Positions 44,608-56,407 of a DNA stretch of 64,000 nucleotides are shown here, piece by piece. Origin of the DNA: Taudactylus pleione (taxonomy: Eukaryota > Chordata > Amphibia > Anura > Myobatrachidae); contig JAUIMM010000637.1 in the NCBI GenBank assembly GCA_031769625.1, positions 4,102,501-4,166,500 of the forward strand. The letters are read 5' to 3'. A program made the translations under genes and the position numbers. Within the stretch, counting starts at the first letter, position 1. Each line of letters begins with the position of its first letter. The notes beneath the pieces were generated by a model. It worked only from the letters and a program-made list of their open reading frames with translations. It did no database searches and had not been told where the DNA came from.

Positions 44608-46448
44608 GTGTTTAAAAAAAATAAAAAATAAAAAAAATATTACATAAAATCCTGTTGGATACATTTTAACTAGATGTTCTCAACCTAATTCAGTCATAAC
44701 AACAAACGACAATTTCTGAGCGGTTTTTGGAACAAATATTAGCCAGTTAAGTGGTTAAATGCTCTTAATATGCATTACAGGCACATCTTCAACACAGAGT
44801 TTTAATGCCAGTGTCTATGTGGCCTAAATGATTAAAAAATACATTCAAGAGATATCTATGATCTTAAAGAAAGCTTTAAGGTGCGTATCCACTAGCAGAT
44901 AGTACAATATTATAATCGTACAGTTGTTCCTCTTCCCCTGTAGTGCCTACACTGAATGATATGTCGTTCAGTGTACACACCCTCCCTCATCCCTGAACGT
45001 GGCCAATCTGTCGTTATCGGCAGATTGACCGGCATGTTCAGGTGATGATTGATGTCGGAAACGACCAGCGGGAGCTCGCATCGCTGTTAATTTCCGACAT
45101 TTTCATGCCCGATTTGTGCACGATTAATGAGCGATTGAATGATAATGATATCGTTATCGTTCAATTGCTCATTTTAATTGGCAAGTGGATGCGAGTCCCT
45201 GCTCTAACATCTGTTTAGAGACATATGTAATTCATTGTAGCATAATGGCACTATCTTGGTGCTGTAATAAAAGTAATCCTCACCTCTAAAAAGGGAATTG
45301 TGTCTCAGTAATCTTAATTATAGGCATATGTTCTAGTGACTGGCATGCTGTGACCTGGAGTGCAGCAAATATCAGAGTGACAGGCTGATCGCTACGTATT
45401 TATTCCCCATGTTTTGATGACTATTCCAAAATCAGCAGGTTGGTTACGGCTTCTTCCTAAGCCACCTTACTAACTTGCTATTTATTTTATATGTATATTT
45501 CTGTATCTGGCTGTATGTATACAGAGACAGGTGCACCAAGATGGGTGGTGCGGCGGGTACAAAGTTATGAGGCATACTTGCCGGTGTTCAAAATGTACAC
45601 TCCTGGTGGATCCTGGAGGGTGTGTACAGGTGGGAAGTGCGGTGGGCATGTTGCCACTTATGGCCACGCCCTGCACTGTACAATGCCACAATTATGTGGT
45701 TCAACACAAATCACTTCATCAAAGTTCTGAACCACCCACATCACTAGGTATGTAAGGGGCACTCCCCGGACATTCGTGAGTGCAGACAACTATGGTCTGG
45801 GGCCTAGCAATGGTTACCAGGTAGACCCAAAGCGCCATCCTCATCAACATGCCCCATGAAAGCGAGATTAAGACTGGGGTGAGCTGCTTTTGCCAAAGCT
45901 GGGGGGGGGGTGGTGTTTGACTGCGATGTTGGGTTAACATAATTGGTGATATGCACGGCGTGACCACACAGCGCGGCTAATTGTTTGCCCTCCTTTATTT
46001 TGCATTGAGGGCAAATTCATTCCCTCCCCTCCCCACCAATTTGTCCCTTCCCAACTCTGTAAGCAGTTTTCCCTCCCACTCACTTTAATTCAGTCTAATG
46101 TCTCACCATCATTTATGCATCATCCTTGCCCCTCCTGTAATTAATTCTCTCTCATCTCAGCTGCTTCCTATTTCAGGTACAGGTGTCAGGCAGAGAGAGG
46201 AGGAGATGGTCTTGCTATCACTCACCATGTTGTTGTTCCCCATTACGGAGAGGTTGTGATGACATCACTAAAGCGCCCGGCCAATCTGTATTGCAGAGCG
46301 GGTGACTTCCCTTGGTCTACCTGCCGCAGGGTGGCCAAACGACAGCAAGTTGGAGCGTGCTCTGGACAGTAAAAGGAAAATTAAACAATTGATCTGCCAT
46401 TGGGAGGCTGTTATTCAGCATCCTGATATAACATGGTCAACAATCCAA
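44608..46448. other. gene-free interval with uncertain repeats
   Basis: A mirrored pair, GTGCGTATCCACTAGCAG at about 44882 and GGCAAGTGGATGCGAGTCCC at about 45180, hints at a decayed MITE. No gene was found. Frames around 45491-45967 show no known family. Confidence 0.35.
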
Positions 46449-46449
46449 C

Positions 46450-46812
46450 GGGTCTATGTGCTAATCCTTGGAGAGAGATAAAGTGGATGGAGATAAAGTA
46501 CCAACCAATCAGCTCCTAACTGTCATATGTCAAACACAGCCTGTAAAGTGACAGGAGCTGATTGGTTGTTACTTTGGGGTCTATTTACTAAGCAGTGTTA
46601 GAAGACAGAATGAAAAGTGATAAGGTGCCAGCCAATCAGCTCCCAACTGTCATTTTTCAAACACAGCCTGTGAGATGACAGTTGGGAGCTGATTGGCTGG
46701 CACCTTATCACTTTCTTATCACTTTTCACTCTGTCTCCTAACACTGCTTAGTAACTAGACCCCTCAGTCTCCTTCCACTTTATCTCTCTCCAAGGATTAG
46801 TGCATAGACCCC
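46450..46812. mobile_element. Harbinger-like MITE, split by a nested copy
   Basis: The left end GGGTCTATGTGCTAATCCTTGG is mirrored at the right end by CCAAGGATTAGTGCATAGACCC. It includes the AGAGAGATAAAGTGG block at both ends. The interior is broken by the related MITE at 46576-46763. Confidence 0.8.
46576..46763. mobile_element. nested Harbinger-like MITE
   Basis: The ends GGGGTCTATTTACTAAGCAG and CTGCTTAGTAACTAGACCCC enclose long mirrored arms (AGTGATAAGGTGCCAGCCAA and its complement). No exact duplication was found. Confidence 0.8.
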
Positions 46813-47435
46813 TGTTTATTGCATGTCTTAAAATGGAAATATAATGTCATGTGGATCTAATCCAAATATAGGTGTCAATCCAATTAAATGAGAAGGGTGC
46901 GGTTGCTGTTGCATCAGTGTTAAAACGCCGGCAACGGACCGGCACCTCGCACCCGTCACGGCCAGCTCCGAGTCCGAATTCGCTTAATCTTGCACGGAGC
47001 CCTATGGGGCTGCGAGCACTTTTACGCGAATCCGTGCTGCCGTAAAGTGTGGCCACTGCCGCGATGATCTTGCACCCGTAATATATGACAATAATGATAT
47101 TATCATCATAATTATGATGATTATTGATATTATATTAATAATAACAATAAACATTTTAAAACGTCTGCTTCTTATTTAATATTATATTGTGTTCTAATAT
47201 ATTTTGCAAAATAAGATAACTGGTAAAAGTTCCAATGAGATTTGAATTTCTTAGCAAATTGATCAGAATAATTTGAATTGAAAATAATAATAGGAAAGTG
47301 CCTAGAATAAAGTGAAGAGGGAAATCAAGCAGGAGCAGTGAGGCGTGCAATGACTACTGGTCGTCACCTTATTTTCCGGGGGAAGCGGGGGCCAAATCAA
47401 TTTGCTACCACTTTCTACAAGTCAAATGTCACAGT
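46813..47435. other. unassigned AT-rich sequence
   Basis: A decayed repeat beginning TCAATCCAATTAAATGAGAAG is possible at about 46877. An AT-rich palindromic stretch with ATAATTATGATGATTATTG lies near 47108. No gene was found. Confidence 0.4.
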
Positions 47436-47745
47436 TAGAGATGTGCGCTGAACCCCTGTGTTTTGGTTTTGGATCTGGATTCATCTTCTTATTTTGGTTT
47501 TGGATCTGTGGTTTTTTTTTATTTGTTTTCTAAATTAATTTTTTTTTTTATAAACCCAGCTACAATTGTGTAATTTTTGCAATTCAAAATTCGAAATTTG
47601 GATTTAAAATCCGAATTCTGAACCATGGGTAGATTAGAATCACAACTCAGATCTGTCCGGATCTCATAAAGAGATCATTTCCGCAACTCGGATTTGTCTG
47701 GATTCACGTAATTCGGGTGGATTCAGATTTTTGGCTAAAGCCTCT
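47436..47745. mobile_element. left part of a hAT-like element (TAGAGATGTGCGC end)
   Basis: The terminus TAGAGATGTGCGCTGAACCC matches the end type of 28299 and 61583. TTTTGGTTTTGGATCTGG is repeated nearby. No mirror terminus was found, so the copy is truncated on the right. Confidence 0.6.
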
Positions 47746-48276
47746 TTTCGCAATTGTTTGATTATTTACAGAATGAAAATAGTCTATATTATTAATGTTA
47801 TAATAAACACAGGCAAAATGTGTGTGTTGCACTAAGGAGTAATGCATGCCCAATTGTTATCAATACAAATATTGAAAGTTATCTTGGATTTCTGTGATCT
47901 GTAATGAAAACTCTGCCTGGGTTGGGTTCTATGTGGTCACAGAATTGCTAGGTGATCAGTAATACCTTTATAACTTTCTATATATTATCACAAACCTCTC
48001 CTTCCATTCAGCAGGCCGAGGTAACTCACAGGGTCAACAAAACCAGGGGATATCCCAAATTTTGTATTCTTAGAGAAAACTTACATTGTGTTTAAAAAAA
48101 CCTCGCTAGATGGCTCATCTTGACAGCATGGTGATGTCAGTGATATCAGTATGTGGTTAGTAGGCCTAATTCCTTTTCAGTATATTCTTAAAAAGTAACA
48201 AGTGAGGCCTGTACTTCTCCTCTAAAATACAAAAGTTGTATACACTCACTACAGGCAGTCATTTTGTGACTACCTC
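47746..48276. other. unassigned sequence
   Basis: No feature was recognised up to the ACCTC flank of the copia element. Confidence 0.4.
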
Positions 48277-48960
48277 TGTTGGATGAGGAGCACTCTACCC
48301 TGCCTCCATCCATGTTAGCCAAAGCCAGCTGCTCTAGGACCCAACGCGGCTCTCTCAGGAGGTCTGACTTCCGACGTTCTACTGCACATGCGCAACTTCT
48401 CCTTGGCGTCCATGTTGGATGGATGTGCCCAGAGACTCTTCCCGGGGTTACAGGCATACATAGCCCCACAGGTGTCCCAAACACCTTGTACCACCGTTAG
48501 GGCGTATGCTCCGATTCCACCTGGTGCACTACAACACCCAGCATACCCAATTGCTCCAGGCTTCCTCTAATACCTAGTTTACTATACCTGATTTACCCCT
48601 GTGTCTACAGCCACCTGTATTTCTGCCTGGTTAATAAAACTGGTTAAGCTGTTTCATGTGTGGACTAACCGCCACCAGCACCCTACCTGCGCACCACACC
48701 AAACCAGCATGACCATCAGGGCCGTCGTGGGTGGTGATGGGCCCAGGTACTGGGGCATAGCCAAATCGAGGAAGGTGTGGCCAGATCCGTATGTGGGGGG
48801 GGTTCAGTGCTATTCCTTCTGCACATCATGCAGGGAGAGAGAGGACTGACTGCTGCTACTCAGTGTGTTGTGTACAGCCAAAGAGGGACTGTAATCACTG
48901 CAGCAATCCAGTACCAACAACTCTACACCCTAGACAACTCTACACCTAGTGGAATATTGT
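48277..48960 (+). repeat. left LTR of the copia element (approximate end)
   Basis: It shares CTCCTTGGCGTCC, CCCCACAGGTGTCCCAAACA, TGGTGCACTACAAC and ATTTCTGCCTGGTTAATA with the right repeat. The exact 3' boundary is not clear. Confidence 0.65.
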
Positions 48961-49002
48961 GCGATGGTAGCTGCTGAATCCAATCAGTCAATGCAGCTGT
49001 AG

Positions 49003-49845
49003 CATAGGAGACTAGGACACCTATGGTACGATGGAGTACCTAGGCTTCTAGATGGCATGGTGACTGGGATGTCGGGGATGAGAGATAATAATGTTAAAGC
49101 TGCGTGAAAAGCAAGCAAACACGATGCACCTTTCCCAAGTTTGCGTCTAGAGCAACAGTGCAGTTGGAATTAGTGCATACTGATGTGTGTGGACCATGAG
49201 TGGGGACGTTGTTCATGACTTTCATCAATGATGCTACCAGGATGACACATTTTTATTTTCTGAAAAACAAAAATGAAGTAACAGACAAGTTCAAAGAGTA
49301 CAAAAGCCTCGTAGAGAACCAAATAGGTCTGAAAGTAAAAGTACTAAGAACTGACAATGGCGTAGAATATGAGAACAGAGATCTAGCCAACTATCTTAAA
49401 AGAAATGGCGTACAACTAACTATCGCTTATTCACCAAAACATAATAGGTTGATTGAAAGAGCAATTAGAATCATAGTTGAGAGAACAACAGCTTTGCTGG
49501 ATGATGCAGGTCTTGACAAAAGATTTTGGGCAGAAGCAATACAAACAGCTGTTTACCTCAAAAATCTAACCCCTACAGTGGCAGTCAAAGACAAAAAAAC
49601 AAAAACAAAGTATTAGTCCTTTACATGTATTTGGATGTAGGGCAAATACTCGCATTCCCAAAGAGAAGAGACGCAAGTTTGATTCTAAATCCATCACATG
49701 CATCATGCTAGGATACTGTAAGCAAAGCAATGGTCACCGTTTGTGGGAGATAAGTAATAAAAAGTTTACAATGTCAAGGGACGTGGTGTTTCACGAGACT
49801 ACGTCAGCTAAAGATAAAGTGTTGTACAGCCACAAAGACTTGTGA
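49003..49845 (+). pseudogene. copia gag-pre-integrase and integrase remnant
   Basis: An HRRLGH motif (from 49003) marks the gag-pre-integrase domain. After a frame change, CVKSKQTR (from 49101) leads into the integrase core. The first catalytic Asp lies in VHTDVCGP, directly followed by a TGA at 49197-49199. The second lies in RTDNGVEY, and the Glu lies in LIERAIRI. A TAG at 49614-49616 is followed, in another frame from 49621, by LHVFGCRA and SRDVVFHE, the typical C-terminal integrase region, up to TGA at 49843-49845. Copia integrase joins the cDNA to host DNA. This copy cannot make it. Confidence 0.85.
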
Positions 49846-50170
49846 TGCTAGACATGCCTGCTGCTGAAAGCATGTAATAGACTGAAACATTAAATACAGA
49901 TAACCAATCAAGGAACAGGAGTTCTATAAGGAGCAACAAAGGGAAACCTCCCAGAAAGTACAGTGAGGAGTTTGCTGGACATGTTAGCTGTGATCCTCAG
50001 ATGCTCCATGATCCAAAACCAAGTAGAGACTGGCAAGAATGGTAGTCTGCTATTAGTCCTAAAGACAGCAACAAGTGTAAAAAAAAAAGAAGGCATCAAA
50101 AGCTGTGTGTCCAATTGCAAGTGCAGAAGCTGAAGAAACTAGCAGTTGCTTTACTTACTAATGGGACTAA
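49846..50170 (+). pseudogene. unresolved remnant downstream of copia integrase
   Basis: Sequence between the integrase remnant and the MITE should hold reverse transcriptase and RNase H in an intact copia element. I cannot identify their motifs, so most of that region is deleted or decayed. Confidence 0.4.
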
Positions 50171-50662
50171 GGGCCTGATTCAGAGGGTCTGAATCAGGGC
50201 GTCCCTATTTTTTTTTTGACTGGCCTCCAGGCAGCTCGCACAGCTGTGGGTGACCACCCATAGCGTGTGCGTGCGGCCTGGCGATGGTCATGATTATCAC
50301 GACCATCAGGCTTGCGAGGAGACCTTGTGGTAGGGTCTCAGGTCTCGCAAGCCCGAGAGGACTTCCTGCTCTAATAGAGCAGGAAGTCCACTACTGACAT
50401 CACTAGTGATGTCAGTAGGGCCGCCCACAAACGGCAGGCATTCCTTCAGGAATGCCTCCATTTGTGCAGCCTTCCCCCCTAACCGCCTACAAAACGGAGC
50501 AAGCTGTTGATCAAGATCGACAGCCGCCCCGTCTTGTAGCGAGCCCCGGAGCGAGTGATTTCTCACTCACTCCAGGGCTCACGCATGCTGCGCGTGTGCA
50601 ATGGCCCACTATCGACTCGCTTGCGAGCGCTGTGCGCTCGCGAACGCTTCTGAATCAGGCCC
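50171..50662. mobile_element. GGGCCTGATTCAG-family MITE inside copia
   Basis: A perfect TAA duplication lies at 50168-50170 and 50663-50665. The left hairpin is compact (GGGCCTGATTCAG directly followed by GTCTGAATCAGGGC). The interior has AGGAAGTCCACTACTGACATC and CTAGTGATGTCAGTAG. It is inserted between the pol remnant and the right LTR. Confidence 0.93.
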
Positions 50663-50931
50663 TAAATGCAAATTAGGTATCTTGGTCTGGGAGCTGATGG
50701 AGAATACCTCAGTTGGTGTGTTTCATGTATCCAGTGAAAACAGTACTGTTAACAAGTTGATTTCTCATGTCTTGAGTGTTTCCTTGCAGGAATTTGGACT
50801 GGAGCATATGTGACTGTTAATGTTTTCATTATGTATTGCATAACCTCCTTTGTCTCTTAGTACAGGTGAGACGTCAAAGTCATGTGATGCCTGCAGTATG
50901 TAAGTAATAAGAGGCAGACTTGAGGGAGGGG

Positions 50932-51780
50932 TGTTGAATGTTAATCAGAGCCGGCGGTCTCTAAGACCCCCTGCAGCTCTGTCAGGAGGTATGGCCTCCG
51001 ACTAGCGGTACTGCGATGCACGGCTTCTCTGTGCATCTTTCTCCTTGGCGTCCGTGTTAGACGGACGTGCCCTGACACTCTCCGCAGCATTATAGCCATG
51101 AAAGGCCCCACAGGTGTCCCAAACACCCTGTACCATCACCATTTGTCTAGCGGAGCAAAAACACACACACCACTAGGTTACTCTTATTCCATCTGGTGCA
51201 CTACAACGCCCAGCATACCTAAACGCTCCAGGCCGCATCCAATTTCAAGTTATATTGTACCTGTTTTATCCCTATGTCCAGAGCCAGCTATATTTCTGCC
51301 TGGTTAATACACCTAAGAACTGGTTGAGCTGTTTCACAAGCGGACTAACCAAGTCCTACACCTTTGCTGTGTACTTCACCAAACTGGCACGCACCATCAG
51401 TACTCCCAGAACTCAGAGTACTGTGAAGAGGCCCAACTCTGCTAATAGGTTACAGACTCAGGGCCTGATTCAGAGTTGGCAATAGAGAGCGATATCTCTC
51501 TCAACTGATCATCCTGGTGAAACCATGCTGCACTGCAGGTGGGGCAGATTTTAAATGTGCAGAGAGATTTAGATTTGGGAGGGAGGTGTCCAAACTGACA
51601 TCTAAATTGTAGAGTAATAATACAGCTGTGCAGTAGTTAAAAATGATGTATTTACACCCCTTGCATTGCAACATGGTTTGTCCAGGTTCACAGTGAAGTG
51701 CTATCTCTCTCTCTATTCCCAACTCGGAATCAGGCCCTCAGTGTCCCCCTAACCCTGGTGACTCTGCTAATAACCTCACA
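50932..51780 (+). repeat. right LTR of the copia element, carrying a MITE
   Basis: It starts TGTTGAATGTTAATCAG after the polypurine tract. It shares the blocks listed for the left LTR. A MITE at 51461-51737 interrupts it. The end near CCTCACA is inferred. Confidence 0.65.
51461..51737. mobile_element. short GGGCCTGATTCAG-family MITE
   Basis: A perfect TCA duplication lies at 51458-51460 and 51738-51740. The ends are GGGCCTGATTCAGAGTTGGC and AACTCGGAATCAGGCCC. Subterminal AATAGAGAGCGATATCTCTCTC is partly mirrored by GAAGTGCTATCTCTCTCTC at the right. It is only 277 bp and lacks the hairpin chain, so it is another subfamily. Confidence 0.92.
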
Positions 51781-51784
51781 CCTC

Positions 51785-52864
51785 AGGTATATTGCTAAAA
51801 TGATTAGTAGCATCATCATCAGTATTGGTTAAGTGAATATTCAGCAGAACAACTCTAATGTCAACTATACTGCATATTGCTGCTACTAAGCAAGCAGGCT
51901 ACGAGTACAGTAGCCAGGTAAAGAATTGTAACTAAGCTCTTTTATACAGTCATCCCTTAGTGTTTACAATAGACAGAAACAAAAGGAACATAGGCTAACA
52001 TTATAGTCTAGGGTTAAAGTATTAAGATGTGTCCTGGACCCTTTTTGTGACACCTCTTTATTGTGTATTTGGACCTCACCGCAGCAACATCATTTTCAAG
52101 AGCCTGTTATGTGTTGCAGGCGTCACTGTGAGCATGTTTGTCCTGCATCCCCGGAGAACAATGATTTTCATAAAGGTCTTGGCTGTATTTGCTACGCGGC
52201 TGATGACGTTTTGTGTCTCCAACAGAGATAGACGCCTGTGGATAAAGACAAATTTTTTTTTTTTGCGCACAATGTTTCCACAGCTCTGTTCGTGACTTAG
52301 TGGACAGTGGTATCTCTTCCAATGACACATCAGAGAGAGGCAACCAACACTCTATAACAGATGGAGAAAGGCCACCTGCAAGTTTCCAAGTTTATTGTGC
52401 TCCTGTTCTAAACCAGAATTCCTGATTGCTAGTTACTTATTTACCAGTATATGACAATGGTGTCATTTGACTACCCATCTTCCTCTCAAGCCTTGGCATT
52501 ATGTGACAAACCTTCTGTCTCTCTATGTACCTGACTATTCTTCTACCTGATTCTCAAACTACCTACCCCGGAATCTACCTCTCCTAGCTCAAGTTCTTGC
52601 TTATTTCTTCACATTTTACCGACTTCCAGCTACTGGAATCTGCCTTCAATGTACAGTATTTCCTTTGGTTTGTTACAAACAAATTCAGGTCCTTATACAT
52701 GTTATTGTGTTGTGTTCTGTTTTTCCTAGGGAACATAGATGAAGCCATGCTGATTGGTGACAGGACATGGGCTGCACACATAAATACATCTCAGGGAGGT
52801 GTAATGGAATAGCATGGTGATATCAATTAAATGGCTGCCAGTCATTTGCTAAGTTTCTCAACAT
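51785..52864. other. gene-free interval
   Basis: No recognisable gene or repeat was found. Frames at 52029-52343 have no family match, and a GAAACG-type or TATA-like context is absent. Confidence 0.4.
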
Positions 52865-52872
52865 CTTAACAC

Positions 52873-54011
52873 CAGTGGCGTAACTAGGGTCTTTGGAGCC
52901 CAGCGTAAGGTGGAAAACTGACCCCCCCCCAACTGTTTGCATACACCAAAAAAGTAGGCATGGCCAGATGCCACAAGGTGGGCGTGGTCACTGCAAATGG
53001 GGGGGGGGTGTCAACATGACACACCACCGTCTCTCATCACTCTGGGAACATTCCTTTCCATTCCATATGCACCTTAATGCCCCCAGCAGTACTGCTTTGG
53101 TAGCAATGCATCCAGAAGCAGTGCCCCTTATGCAATGCCCACTGTAGCAGTGCCCCTTATGCAATGCATCCTGTAGCAGTGCCCTCAGTAGTAGTGCCCC
53201 TTATACAGTACTTTCATTAGTGTCCCATACAGTGCCCCCAGTAGTGCCCATTTTACAGTGCCCCAGTAGTGCCCACTATACAGTGCCCCTTATACAGTGC
53301 TCACAGTAGTGCCCCTTATGCAGTGCCTCCATTAGTGCTCCTTATATAGTGCCCCCAGTAGTGCCCATTATACAGTGCCCCCATTAGTGCCCCTTATGCA
53401 GAGCCTCCATTAGTGCCCCTTATGCAGTGCCACCAGTATTGCCCCTTATGCAGTGCCCCATTAGGGCCCCTTATACAGTGCCCCCAGTAGTGCCCCTTAT
53501 ACAGTGCTCCCAGTAGTGCCCATTATAAAGTGCCTCCAGTAGTGCCCATTATACTGTGCCTCCCTTAGTGCCCCCAGTAGTGCCCATTATACAGTGCCTC
53601 CAGTACAACCCATTATACAGTGCCCCAGTAGTGTCCATTATACAGTGCCCCCAGTAGTGCCCCATACACATAAAACACATAGACACACATATAATTATAC
53701 TTACCCGAATCCCCTCTCCTGTGCCCATCGTTGTCTGCTCCTCCGGTCCTGCTTGGCACTATGAGAGAGATGTCATGATATCTCTCCCTTCACCCACTGC
53801 GGGAGCCGAAAGGCGGAGCTCATGAGTGAGCTCCAACCTGGCTCCGGCCCTAGGTACACAGCCAATAAGAGTCTGTCTGACTTTGACTCTTATTGGCTGC
53901 AGTTGTAGTTAGTGTGTAGTGCTACGGACCACACTACCCTGGACTATGGCAGGATCTGATGGCACCCAGGGCACGTGCCCCGATCCCCCCCCCCCCCAAT
54001 TTACGCCACTG
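52873..54011. mobile_element. complete hAT-like non-autonomous element
   Basis: The ends CAGTGGCGTAACTAGGG and TTTACGCCACTG are inverted repeats of the hAT CAGNG type. A perfect 8-bp duplication CTTAACAC lies at 52865-52872 and 54012-54019. A tandem region at about 53120-53665 is built on CAGTGCCCCCAGTAGTGCCC with ATTATA or TTATG. A matching segment, with GGCGGAGCTCATGAGTGAGC, is shared with 36047-36960. It has no coding capacity. Confidence 0.93.
53120..53665. repeat. internal minisatellite of the hAT-like element
   Basis: Units of about 25-30 bp, such as CAGTGCCCCCAGTAGTGCCC plus a TTATA or TTATG linker, repeat about 20 times with substitutions. The same motif is found in the copy at 36110-36650. 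Confidence 0.9.
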
Positions 54012-54071
54012 CTTAACACAACAGTGCAGTAGTGTGGGAATAGATCACAGCTTGTCCAACCAGACAAAGTT

Positions 54072-54247
54072 GGAGGAGATTTATCAGACCTTCTAAAAAG
54101 TACAAGTGGAGGCATTGCCCATAGCAATCAATCAGATTTTAGCTAACATTTTATAGAATGTAATAGATAAATGATAGGTAGAATTCAATTGGTTGCTAAG
54201 AGCAAAACCTCCACTTGTGCTCTTTAAAAAGTTTGATAAATCTCCTC
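54072..54247. mobile_element. Harbinger-like MITE
   Basis: The ends GGAGGAGATTTATCAGACC and AAAGTTTGATAAATCTCCTC are mirrored, with TACAAGTGGAGGC and CCTCCACTTGTGC inside. It is related to the copy at 2743. The duplication was not resolved. Confidence 0.75.
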
Positions 54248-55640
54248 ACCCTTGGGCCAGCAAGCCAGTCCCCCCAGTAATAAACCTGGACACATCTATG
54301 GATAAATCACAAAAAGTCTAGCCACGAAGCTATAAGATGCCACTTATGAGAATACTTTGACTCAAAATTCCAACCACTGCTATCTAGTTTGATGGGCTAC
54401 TTGTAGTTAGTGATTTAGTAGAAGAAGGTTCCTATAACTGGACTGAAGTAACTTCAGTCAGTACAAATATCATAACTAGGTTTCTTACCTGGGCGCTAAG
54501 TCTATAAAGATGGCTGCCGGATTCCAATCCCCACACATGGCAGAAAGATGAAGACAATCAGGGAGGCGCAGCCTAGTCGGTGTAATACATTAACAATGCA
54601 GTCATGCAACCGAGCAGAAAAACATGGTGGGGTGACGATCGGACCCCTCCTCTCACCAGAGATTTTTAGACTGCAGTGGAAACAAAAGCTGTAGACATAT
54701 GATGGCAATATCACACTGATTTCTTACAGCGAAGCTCACGCTAATCTGGGAAAAATACATCTTATGGAATTATTTATGATATCAATGGCAACATGGATGA
54801 GGGCATTTAAAGGTTAATCTTCCCCTCTAAACTTAATTCCATTACAGGCAGGTTATCCCATTAGTACAGATCTCAAGAAACTCTTTATCACCGGTATTGT
54901 GAAACTAGCTGATCCTCTTAGCAGAGCAAAGACTCAATTAATGTCACCACTATTCTGACAAACAGTTGTGATATTTCTTGTTAATAGTACAGAAAAGTAC
55001 GATGTATTCTCTCCCTGCTGAATAGTAGACTGTAGAAACATGAAGTAGAAGGGGATTAGCCCTATGACTATCGTTAGGTACCGATGCAGGATAACTAATC
55101 ATTTCAGTATTTCCCTGCCTTACAGAACATTTTGTTAACATTTTGTTGTGTTAGGAGCCCCTCATATGTTTCAGGTCTTTGGAAATCTTGTCTCCTCATG
55201 GAGGGATGCAGTTGCCCCCATCCTTGTCTACGTAACAGGCACACGGTAGTCAAGAAGCCAAGAATACTTCTCAACTGTCTCTATTTTGGTGGGACCGCCC
55301 CAATTCACTAACCCAGTACAGTATTTGGCGTGGCTTCACGATGCAGAGCAGACATGGCGAGAGACTCGATCCGTCAGGAGATAGATATACGGAACAAGGG
55401 TAGTCATGTTTTCACTCTGTAAACCGCACTGAAAGCCCAGTAACGTCTTTCTCAATGTGTTATCTTCAGGCATTAGGAACAAGTCATTATTTTACTATTC
55501 AAAACATGAAGACTCTCATTTAAAGGGCCATACCCTACAATCCAGTCATTTGCCTGTTTTTCCAGAGAAGCAAATGGATGGGACGGCTACAATGGCGGTA
55601 TCTATTGATGTACAAGGTTTCCACCATCCATTGGCAAAAG
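54248..55640. other. unassigned, possibly single-copy sequence
   Basis: No transposon feature was found. The part from about 54720 to 55140 is even in composition and lacks internal repeats. It may hold conserved non-coding DNA. Confidence 0.4.
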
Positions 55641-55646
55641 TTAGGG

Positions 55647-56060
55647 GGGATGTAATCGGCATCCCGGCGTGCGGGATGCTGCCGGTCTAAATTCCGGCGC
55701 CGAAATCCCGACAGGTCGGGATCCCGGCATCAGTATCCCAAACGTCGGCATCCCGGGGTGTTAGGGGGACGTTAGGAGTAGGCACTAGGGGGAGGGAGTG
55801 TTAGGATTAGGGTGCGAGGAGGGGAGGTTAGGTTTAGGCACTAGGGGGGAGGTTAGGTTAAGGTTTCGGAGAGGGGGTGTTAGGTTTAGGGTGTGGGGAG
55901 GGGTAGGTTAGGCTTAGGCACTGGGGGGAGGTTAGGGTTAGGTATCGGAGAGGGAGGGTTAAGGTATGGGTTAGGAAAAGACTTACCTTTAGTTCCTATG
56001 GGTGTCAGGATTCTGGCTGTCGGTATTCTGACCAGTGGCATCCCTACAGCCGGGATCAGG
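55647..56060. repeat. telomere-like GGTTAGG element
   Basis: The leading segment has CGGCATCCCGGCGTGCGGGA and CGAAATCCCGAC. A degenerate GTTAGGTTTAGG/GGTTAGGGTTAGG array lies at about 55760-55980. It ends with GGTGTCAGGATTCTGGCTG and CAGCCGGGATCAGG. It has the same architecture as 17070, 23262 and 56728. Confidence 0.75.
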
Positions 56061-56244
56061 GGCATTCCATGCTTGGTATGGATAAGCAGCATGAGTGCGT
56101 ATGTTGTTGCACCTGCTTGAAAAAAAAAATCGGAATTTGTTCTATGAGATAAAAATATGTAAATGAGATGTAAATAAGATTAAGGAGCATTAAGTGGAAC
56201 GATCACTGGTTTGCGGAAGAGAACAGAGTTTTATTTCTCACACT

Positions 56245-56407
56245 GGGGGAGATGTACTAAGCTCTGGAAAGTGATAAATTGGAAAGTGATAAACTACCAA
56301 CCACTCAGCTCCTAACTGTCATCTTACAGACTGTGTTTGAAAAATGACAGGAGCTGATTAGTTGGTAGTGTATCACTCTCCAAGTTATCGCTTAGTACAT
56401 CTGCCCC
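56245..56407. mobile_element. Harbinger-like MITE
   Basis: The ends GGGGGAGATGTACTAAGC and GCTTAGTACATCTGCCCC are mirrored. CTCAGCTCCTAACTGTCAT and its complement ATGACAGGAGCTGA lie inside. It is related to the copies at 3039 and 46450. Confidence 0.8.

Larger units (their letters stand above)
48277..51780 (+). mobile_element. degenerate Ty1/copia LTR retrotransposon
   Basis: Two diverged direct repeats that begin TGTTGGATG (48277) and TGTTGAATG (50932) flank a copia-type pol remnant. A purine tract, TGAGGGAGGGG, sits just before the right repeat as a polypurine tract should. ACCTC precedes the element (48272-48276), and ACCTC recurs at about 51780-51784 as a possible 5-bp duplication. Gag, protease and most of reverse transcriptase are missing. 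Two MITEs are inserted (50171-50662 and 51461-51737). Confidence 0.8.
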
